10,765 bases of DNA. Source: JAWWBN01 sp033720955. Its GTDB lineage: Bacteria > Acidobacteriota > Thermoanaerobaculia > Multivoradales > JAHEKO01. Shown piece by piece: positions 6,334 to 10,765 of the stretch. Location of the stretch: NCBI GenBank assembly GCA_033720955.1, contig JAWWBN010000124.1:1-10765 (forward strand). Reading direction: 5' to 3'. A program made the position numbers and the translations under genes. A model generated the notes under the pieces. That model saw only the letters and a program-made list of their open reading frames with translations. It was not told the origin of the DNA and did no database searches. Position 1 is the stretch's first letter. The number at the start of each line of letters is the position of its first letter.

Positions 6334-8136
6334 CTATCCGGCGGCGATCCGGCGCAGGTGGTTGGAGGCGCAGCGGTAGCCGCCGTTGCGCACGATGCTG
6401 TCGATCAGCGGCGGCAGCAGCTCCAGCCGATAGCCGGCGCGGGCGTAGACCTCCCGCGCGGCCGCGTCGGCGCGCTCGATCTCCGTGCCGAAGCCCTCCG
6501 CCGTGCGCCGGCCGTCGAACGTCTCCAGCGACACGTTGTTCCAGCTCACCAGGAAGTCCTGGTGCGAGAAGGGAGTCTCGAGCAGCTCCACCGGCACCCG
6601 CAGAAGCGGCAGCCGCTCGACCCGCTGGGCGGAGCCGGCCAGGTGCGCGGCCACCCTCCCCAGGAAGCCGTCGAGGGCCCGCGAGCGGGCGTCGGTCTGC
6701 GCAGCCAGCAGAGCGCCGCGCAGCGCCTCGCCCCGGAGCCGGAGCCCGTACGCGAGGGCGAAGTGGTCGAGCTCGGCCGCGCTCAGTCCGGCGACCAGCG
6801 TGGCGCCGGCGCCCAGGTCGGCGACCAGCGCCGTGAGCTCGCCCTCCCGGGCGGGAAGCAGGGTGAGCAGCGAGTCGAGGTCGAAGCCCGCTCCGCCCGC
6901 CAGCTCGGAGTAGAGAGGCTTGGGATCGCCCGCCGGGTCGGTCTCGTGGACGAAGCGCACGGGCTGGGCGAGCAAGCGCGAAAGGCTCTCCGCACCGGCC
7001 GCCGCGGCACCCAGATAGGCGGCCGCAGCGTCCGCGGACGCATCCGGCCCGGGTGGCCGGAGGCGGCCGGCGGTCAGCCGCCGGATGTGCGCCTCGAGGC
7101 CGTGCAGGCTGACCCAGGCCACGCCGTCGGTCTCGAGGATCTGGCCGTTGTGGAACGGGATCGTGGACGCCGCCCACACCAGCCGCCAGCGGGCGAAGAG
7201 GTCGTCGGGAAGCTGCTGCAGAAGCACCTGCCCCATGTGGGCGTCCTGCTCCCGGGCGAGCTGCGTGTCGGGGCGCAGGACCACGACCACCCTGCCGGCG
7301 GCGTCGTGGCGGAAGCTCATCACGTCCCGGACCCACGGTGAGTAGGAGCGGCCCCAGGTCGGCAGCAGGTCGAGCGGCAGCTCTCGGGCGAGCGCCTGGA
7401 GCCGCCGGAGGACGGGTCCGTCGGCCAGGACCAGGAGACGCCGCTCCGGCGCGCGCTCGTTTAGGGCGTCGAGCAGCCTCTCGGCGTGCGCCGGGCGGAT
7501 GTAGGCCGAGGGAAAGGAGAAGAGGGTGGCCTCGATGGGAGTGTCGAACTCCGGCGGGCGCAGCTCGCTCGCCTCGAACGGCACGCGAAGCGGCTGGCTG
7601 GAGCGGCGCAGCGCACCCCAGGCGAGCTGGACCCGCTCCGCGAAGCGGAAGGGGAAGTTGCGCAGCCGATCGAGGGTGGTCAGAAGACGTGCCTCCAGCT
7701 CGGCCGGGGCGTCGGCGTCCACCGAGCCCTCCAGGATCGGGATCACCCGCTCGCGGTAGGACTCGCTCTCGGCGAAACGGGCCGGGTCGAGCAGCATCAT
7801 CACGAGGACGGTCTCGATCTCGTCGTCGGACCAGGGGGGGCCGCGCCGGGCCAGGGCCCGGGTGCGCTCCCGTACCGCTGCGGCCGCGTGCGCCTGGATC
7901 CGGGAGAGGAGCGGCTCCTCGGCCTGGTCGAGGGCCCTGCCGAGCACGGCCAACGCCCGCAGGGCCTCGCTCGGGCGCGTGGCGAGCGCCCGCTCCAGCT
8001 CGACCGGGGACGCCTCCTCGATCAGCCGGCCGGCCTCCACGGTCCACGCCACACCCGCCTCCGGCTCCACCGCCAGAGCGCCGGCCGGCGTCACCCAAGC
8101 CGCCACGGCCCAGAAGACCGTCCACCATCGCCGCAC
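6334..8136 (-). CDS. Exported divergent pentein-superfamily protein (agmatine/peptidyl-arginine deiminase-like fold)
   Basis: 600 aa from GTG 8136, chosen because AGGAGGT (8147-8141) lies 4 nt upstream; a GTG at 8151 directly abuts GGGAG and is unlikely. The start gives a signal peptide 'MRRWWTVFWAVAAWV...GALA/VEPE'. Residues about 25-190 are helical and unrecognised. From about 195, motifs follow the agmatine deiminase order: 'IEATLFSFP' (compare EATWLAWP), W268-V-R-D271 (family WxRD), 'NGQILETDG' near 330 (compare GGxxxxDG), 'HQDFLVSWNNVSL' at 525-537 (compare YxNFxIxNxxV), and 'NGGYRCASNH' with C589 near the C-terminus (compare GGGxIHCIT). Penteins modify guanidino groups (deiminases, amidinotransferases) with Asp, His and Cys. 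Here Asp and Cys are kept, but the GHxD motif appears as 'GFDLD' (D419, D421), so the catalytic His may be lost or moved. Activity and substrate are unknown. Confidence 0.6.
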   Translation of the reverse strand: MRRWWTVFWAVAAWVTPAGALAVEPEAGVAWTVEAGRLIEEASPVELERALATRPSEALRALAVLGRALDQAEEPLLSRIQAHAAAAVRERTRALARRGPPWSDDEIETVLVMMLLDPARFAESESYRERVIPILEGSVDADAPAELEARLLTTLDRLRNFPFRFAERVQLAWGALRRSSQPLRVPFEASELRPPEFDTPIEATLFSFPSAYIRPAHAERLLDALNERAPERRLLVLADGPVLRRLQALARELPLDLLPTWGRSYSPWVRDVMSFRHDAAGRVVVVLRPDTQLAREQDAHMGQVLLQQLPDDLFARWRLVWAASTIPFHNGQILETDGVAWVSLHGLEAHIRRLTAGRLRPPGPDASADAAAAYLGAAAAGAESLSRLLAQPVRFVHETDPAGDPKPLYSELAGGAGFDLDSLLTLLPAREGELTALVADLGAGATLVAGLSAAELDHFALAYGLRLRGEALRGALLAAQTDARSRALDGFLGRVAAHLAGSAQRVERLPLLRVPVELLETPFSHQDFLVSWNNVSLETFDGRRTAEGFGTEIERADAAAREVYARAGYRLELLPPLIDSIVRNGGYRCASNHLRRIAAG

Positions 8137-8140
8137 ACAC

Positions 8141-8147
8141 ACCTCCT
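8141..8147 (-). promoter_or_regulatory. Ribosome-binding site that decides the pentein-like gene start
   Basis: On the minus strand AGGAGGT is followed by GTGT and then GTG at 8136-8134. The spacing is 4 nt, close to the 5 nt seen at other genes here. It makes GTG 8136 the best start and gives a signal peptide without five extra residues. Confidence 0.6.
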
Positions 8148-8160
8148 GCACCTCCCGCTC

Positions 8161-8190
8161 CGGGGCCGGCCCGTCGGTGGGCCGGGCCCG
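8161..8190 (-). promoter_or_regulatory. Strong GC hairpin in the leader of the pentein-like gene
   Basis: CCGGCCC (8166-8172), loop GTCGGT, GGGCCGG (8179-8185); after one G-G mismatch four more pairs extend the stem to 8161/8190. It lies 13 nt upstream of the ribosome-binding site, so it could affect translation or act as a T-less terminator for the ATPase gene upstream. Either role is inference. Confidence 0.3.
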
Positions 8191-8220
8191 AGCGGCGCCC
8201 GTCGATGATCAGTACGCGGA

Positions 8221-8236
8221 AACCGGCCGGCCGGTT
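8221..8236. repeat. 16-bp perfect palindrome AACCGGCCGGCCGGTT
   Basis: Perfectly self-complementary sequence between the ATPase gene (stop at 8316) and the pentein-like gene. On the minus strand it ends in GGTTT, giving a weak resemblance to a terminator for the ATPase gene. It could also be an operator for a dimeric regulator. The sequence alone does not decide. Confidence 0.35.
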
Positions 8237-8265
8237 GCGCCGTGTGGAGGCGCTTGGGCGGCCTC

Positions 8266-8282
8266 ACCACCGCGGAGGTGGT
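8266..8282. repeat. Inverted repeat ACCACC-GCGGA-GGTGGT
   Basis: A 6-bp perfect stem with a 5-nt loop, 33 bp downstream of the ATPase stop codon on the minus strand. It is a possible 3'-end hairpin; no T-tract follows. Confidence 0.25.
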
Positions 8283-8315
8283 CCAGGAGACGCCGGTGCG
8301 ACGACCGGCCGCGGC

Positions 8316-9329
8316 TCAGTAGCCGCCCAGGACCTTGCCGACCATGGACCGCTCGCGTGGCTCGAAGCCCAGCATCTCCGAGTCCATCGCGTGGAGCGAG
8401 CCGGGCTCGAGGCCCAGGGTGGCGCGGACACCGTCGGGCTCGGCGATCTTGCCGGAGAAGACCAATACCGAGCGCTTGGCCGCCAGGGGGCCGAAGTCGC
8501 CCAGGGTGGGCGTCAGGAGCTCGCGCCAATTCTGCGGATCGAGATCGTCCACCACCAGGATGTCGGCCTCGCCCAGGTTCCACGGCTCGGAGAGGGCGCT
8601 CGGCTCCGCCTCCCGGGCTTGCAGCCGGTCGGCCAGCTTGGCGGCTGACAGGTAGAGAACGAAGCGTCTCTGCACGGTGAGGTCGCCAGCCAGGGCCACC
8701 GCGAGGGTGGTCTTGCCGCCGCCCCGCGCGCCGTGGATCAGCAGGTGGCGGACCCCTTGCGGTCCCTCGTCGGGACCCAGGAACTGCCGTACGCTGGGCA
8801 CGTCGGTGGCCGTGTCGAAGGTCGCCTTGTAGGTCGGCAGACGGTAGTAGAAGGGCAGACCCGACTTGTCGTAGGTGCGCTTTCTCGGCACGAAGACGCG
8901 GAAGAAGATCAGGACCTCGAGCCCCAAGGCCACGAGCACCCCGATGACCGCCCAGCGGTTGCCCAGGGCGCCGGCGATCCCCATTGCGACCCCGGTCGAG
9001 ACGAAGAGGAAGTCGGCGACGACGTCGGAGAGAAGCTCTCCCAGCCGCGGCTTGAAGTGCTCGTTCTCGCGGCTGAACCTGAGCCCGTTGGGCAGATCCC
9101 AGCACCCCTCCTTCAGGGCGTAGGGGATGAAGAAGAGAGGCCACCAGTCGAGGGCCGCCGGCCAGATGCCGACCACGATGACCGTGACCAGCAGGCCCAG
9201 ACCCACGTGGGCGGTCTGGTTGCAGACCCAGCTATAGGTGGCGCTGTAGTCGCTGTAGACGTCGGGGGTGACCAGGTTGCCCGCGAAACGTCGGATCTGG
9301 TCTCTCGGCGCGAGGGATGAGCTCGACAC
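8316..9329 (-). CDS. Membrane-anchored P-loop ATPase (AAA, IstB/DnaA-like)
   Basis: 337 aa from GTG 9329, which has AGGAGG (9340-9335) 5 nt upstream; the frame reaches back to 9386 but without a ribosome-binding site. Residues 41-147 contain four probable membrane segments (about 41-58, 60-73, 102-122, 125-147), with polar residues H41, K73-E74, D78, D102 and D106 in or beside them, faintly like VanZ/DUF2279-type membrane domains. A basic linker (149-152) leads to a cytoplasmic ATPase: Walker A G200-ARGGGK206-T at the end of 'LLIHGARGGGKTTLA', then 'VLYLSAAKLADRLQ' in the style of IstB/DnaC/DnaA, and Walker B 'ADILVVDDLDP' with D261-D262. About 70 residues follow, with no clear sensor-2 helix. 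I do not know a named family with this architecture. It precedes the pentein-like gene by 179 bp on the same strand. The partner acted on by the ATPase is unknown. Confidence 0.75.
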   Translation of the reverse strand: MSSSSLAPRDQIRRFAGNLVTPDVYSDYSATYSWVCNQTAHVGLGLLVTVIVVGIWPAALDWWPLFFIPYALKEGCWDLPNGLRFSRENEHFKPRLGELLSDVVADFLFVSTGVAMGIAGALGNRWAVIGVLVALGLEVLIFFRVFVPRKRTYDKSGLPFYYRLPTYKATFDTATDVPSVRQFLGPDEGPQGVRHLLIHGARGGGKTTLAVALAGDLTVQRRFVLYLSAAKLADRLQAREAEPSALSEPWNLGEADILVVDDLDPQNWRELLTPTLGDFGPLAAKRSVLVFSGKIAEPDGVRATLGLEPGSLHAMDSEMLGFEPRERSMVGKVLGGY

Positions 9330-9334
9330 GGTTT

Positions 9335-9340
9335 CCTCCT
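9335..9340 (-). promoter_or_regulatory. Ribosome-binding site fixing the GTG start of the ATPase gene
   Basis: AGGAGG on the minus strand followed by AAACC and GTG 9329-9327. It excludes the 19-codon upstream extension to 9386, which falls on the leader hairpin. Confidence 0.75.
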
Positions 9341-9362
9341 TGGGCCCCGCGGGACCCGATCG

Positions 9363-9384
9363 GCTTGGGGGGGTCGCCCCCAGC
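9363..9384 (-). repeat. Hairpin in the leader of the ATPase gene
   Basis: GC(T)TGGGGG, loop GGTCG, CCCCCAGC: eight base pairs with one bulged T. It lies between the UbiA gene and the ATPase ribosome-binding site on the minus strand. It could end UbiA transcription or shape the ATPase leader; there is no T-tract. Confidence 0.25.
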
Positions 9385-9469
9385 ATACCGCGTCACCGCT
9401 TCCGCGGCGGGCGGCGCGTCCCTCGCGCTCCCTTTCGTCGCTGGGCTCGCTCCACGGTCTCCTCTCGCC

Positions 9470-9481
9470 GCCGGCGCCGGC
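9470..9481. repeat. 12-bp palindrome GCCGGCGCCGGC after the UbiA stop
   Basis: It starts 6 bp downstream of the UbiA stop codon (minus strand). A T-less 3' hairpin is possible, but palindromes of this size are common by chance in GC-rich DNA. Confidence 0.2.
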
Positions 9482-9487
9482 AGCCCC

Positions 9488-10369
9488 CTACAACGCCAGA
9501 AGAGCCAGGCACGCCCAGTCCGCGATCGCGAAGTAGACGTAGGTCGCGCCCGCCCAGTTGCCCACGGGCGGAGACGGCCGCGCCAGGAGGAGCGGCGCCG
9601 CCGCGCCGTTGATCAGCGCCGGGGGCGGCGCGGCGAGATGGCCCCAGAACACGACCGCCTTGACGAGCACCGCCGCCGCCAGGGCCGCCGCCGCCACCGT
9701 CTCTCCGGCGGCGACGGCGAAGGTCCGCTTGCCCACGGCTCGATCGGCGGGGAGGTCGACGATCGCGCCGGCGATCTGGAAGACCAGGATCGCCGCCGCC
9801 GCCAGCACCCAGACCGGCCAGGAGAGGGCGACGCCGGCCATCTCGGCGCCGAGCCAGAGGATGCACAGGTAGATCCCGGTCGCGGTGATCTCGGCCATCC
9901 CCGGGCGGCGGCTCAGACGCGGACCGGGGCCGTTGTAGAGCCAGTTGCCGGCGACCATCACCGCCGCCCAGCCCACGAGCGGCAGCTCCCCGGAGACCAG
10001 GGCCAGCGCCAGGAAGGGGAGGTTCGCGGCGACGATGCAGAGCGGCAGCGCCCGGCGTCGCCCGGGGCTCAGGCGGTAACCGAAGAAGTGCGCCATGCGG
10101 GACTCCCGCTTGCGTGGACTGAGGGCGTCCACGTCCCCGTCGCGGAAGTCGTTCCAGCCGTAGATCAGAAGGCCCAGCGGCAGGGTGACGTAGAGCGCCC
10201 CGATCCAGTAGGCGCCTCCGGGAGCCTCCGGCGCCAACGCCAGCGGCAGGAGGTAGACCCAGAGGTGCGAGACGATCAGACCCGGGCGTGCGACCCGCAC
10301 GAGATCCCAGACTCTCGGGAGCTCGACGGGCGGCGACGACGCCCCGAGCCGATCCGCCGGCAGGGACAA
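9488..10369 (-). CDS. UbiA-family prenyltransferase
   Basis: 293 aa if started at TTG 10369; no in-frame ATG or GTG exists in the upstream stretch read (to about 10438), and the ribosome-binding site is weak (GGGGG). A start at the in-frame GTG of 'DLVRVARPG' (about residue 24) is possible but has no better Shine-Dalgarno. Integral membrane protein with eight or nine hydrophobic segments, starting 'RPGLIVSHLWVYLLPLAL'. Both Asp-rich motifs that bind Mg-diphosphate are present: N73-D-F-R-D77-G-D-V-D81 (NDxxDxxxD) followed by 'SPRK', and D205-LPA-D209-RAVGKRT (DxxxDxxxGKRT). UbiA enzymes transfer isoprenyl chains to aromatic or other acceptors (quinones, heme O, chlorophyll, carotenoid elongation). 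'ND..D...D..(N/S)PRK' recalls lycopene-elongase-like members, but the acceptor cannot be read from sequence. No quinone, carotenoid or bacteriochlorophyll genes adjoin it. Confidence 0.85.
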   Translation of the reverse strand: MSLPADRLGASSPPVELPRVWDLVRVARPGLIVSHLWVYLLPLALAPEAPGGAYWIGALYVTLPLGLLIYGWNDFRDGDVDALSPRKRESRMAHFFGYRLSPGRRRALPLCIVAANLPFLALALVSGELPLVGWAAVMVAGNWLYNGPGPRLSRRPGMAEITATGIYLCILWLGAEMAGVALSWPVWVLAAAAILVFQIAGAIVDLPADRAVGKRTFAVAAGETVAAAALAAAVLVKAVVFWGHLAAPPPALINGAAAPLLLARPSPPVGNWAGATYVYFAIADWACLALLAL

Positions 10370-10463
10370 GGTGCCCCCGAGCGTAGCATCCCGCGTCTCC
10401 GACGCGCCCGGGCGCCGACCCGGCCGGGACCGGACGCTCCAGGGTGAGGGGGTGGGCCGGACC

Positions 10464-10469
10464 TATAAT
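10464..10469 (+). promoter_or_regulatory. -10 promoter box of the cytochrome gene (TATAAT)
   Basis: A perfect sigma-70 TATAAT in GC-rich DNA, 33 nt before the cytochrome start codon at 10503 and just inside the divergent UbiA/cytochrome gap. The expected -35 position (about 10441-10446, AGGGTG) is poor, so an activator or a relaxed -35 is implied. AGAGGA at 10487-10492 is the likely ribosome-binding site. Confidence 0.5.
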
Positions 10470-10502
10470 GGGCTCGCCCGGCGACCAGAGGAAACGACGA
10501 AA

Positions 10503-10765
10503 ATGAAGAAGCTCCTGCTCCCCGCACTCGCCGCCCTCGCGGTGGTCTTCATCGCCACCCTGAGCGGCCCGGCCGCATCCGGCGCCGCCGAGAAAGCCGA
10601 CGCCGAGGCGCTCTTCGTGGACACCCACGAGTGCAACATGTGTCACAGCGTGGCCGCCGCGAAGATCCCCGCCAAGACGAAGTCGGAGAAGCTCAAGGGC
10701 CCCGACCTCTCGGGCTTCCAGACGGACCACAGCCTGGAGGAGATCTCCGCCTACGTCCGCAAGCA
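10503..10765 (+). CDS. c-type cytochrome, N-terminal part (3' end outside window)
   Basis: 87 visible codons from ATG 10503, still open at the right edge. Residues 1 to about 27 form a Sec signal peptide ('MKKLLLPALAALAVVFIATL...'), cleaved near ASGA/AEK. The mature part begins with an Ala/Glu/Asp helix and then 'HECNMCHSV': C44-N-M-C47-H48 is a class I CxxCH heme c attachment site. The downstream 'KLKGPDLSGF' and 'EEISAYVRK' fit a small monoheme periplasmic cytochrome (KGPDLSG loop, then a helix). The distal methionine ligand would lie beyond the window. Likely role: periplasmic electron carrier or a subunit of a redox complex; which one cannot be said. It diverges from the UbiA gene across about 130 bp. 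Confidence 0.85.
   Translation, partial: MKKLLLPALAALAVVFIATLSGPAASGAAEKADAEALFVDTHECNMCHSVAAAKIPAKTKSEKLKGPDLSGFQTDHSLEEISAYVRK

Noticed and set aside
6553..6566. H525-Q-D527 of the pentein-like protein as the canonical GHxD catalytic site
   Set aside because: It aligns better with the later YxNFxIxN strand of agmatine deiminases and is only 64 residues before the Cys, against about 130-140 in the family; kept only as a possible relocated His.
6254..8140. 628-codon open frame on the minus strand overlapping the pentein-like gene in another frame
   Set aside because: The translation is Arg/Gly/Pro/Ala-rich low complexity with no domain, it runs into the 3' end of the amidohydrolase, and the overlapping 600-aa frame has a signal peptide, ribosome-binding site and family motifs.
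9330..9386. 19-codon N-terminal extension of the ATPase
   Set aside because: No ribosome-binding site; it covers the leader hairpin, whereas GTG 9329 has AGGAGG at 5 nt.
9393..10730. 445-codon minus-strand frame spanning UbiA and the cytochrome start
   Set aside because: Low-complexity shadow covering two well-supported genes on opposite strands.
1..10765. tRNA, rRNA, transposase, integrase or attachment sites
   Set aside because: None recognised by eye on either strand; a tRNAscan-SE or Rfam search could confirm.

Overview
The window looks like a chromosomal segment of an uncultured GC-rich bacterium, roughly 70% G+C by eye. Ribosome-binding sites are strong AGGAGG boxes, and start codons include GTG and possibly TTG. 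The mix of gene families suggests Acidobacteriota (a Thermoanaerobaculia- or Vicinamibacteria-like lineage): a secreted protein with '-RIHGVTP-' 29-residue repeats, a secreted metal-dependent amidohydrolase, a LodA/GoxA-like oxidase and DUF2177. That assignment is inference. No rRNA, tRNA, CRISPR array, transposase, integrase or phage gene is visible.

Left part, plus strand (1-4819): the 3' portion of a LodA/GoxA-family (cysteine tryptophylquinone) oxidase runs in from the left edge. It is followed 76 bp later by a 506-aa secreted protein of unknown function with a C-terminal Ig-like domain. Then come a 135-aa DUF2177 membrane protein and a 347-aa exported protein made mostly of eight tandem 29-residue units (87 nt each, no indels).

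Centre (4936-8136): a secreted binuclear-metal amidohydrolase on the plus strand meets, tail to tail with only 6 bp between stop codons, a minus-strand 600-aa exported protein. I read that protein as a divergent member of the pentein (agmatine deiminase / peptidyl-arginine deiminase) superfamily with an unusual active site.

Right part, minus strand (8316-10369): a membrane-tethered P-loop ATPase (four N-terminal membrane segments, then an IstB/DnaA-like AAA domain) and a UbiA-type prenyltransferase. At the right edge a divergently transcribed c-type cytochrome begins (10503 onward), with a perfect TATAAT box upstream, and is cut by the window end.

Five of the eight genes carry export signals and two more are integral membrane proteins, so this is mostly an envelope/periplasm-oriented stretch. 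I see no single pathway joining the genes. The most unusual items are the divergent pentein protein, the membrane-anchored ATPase and the exact-period repeat protein. Intergenic spaces are all under 300 bp and hold mainly GC-rich inverted repeats without T-tracts.
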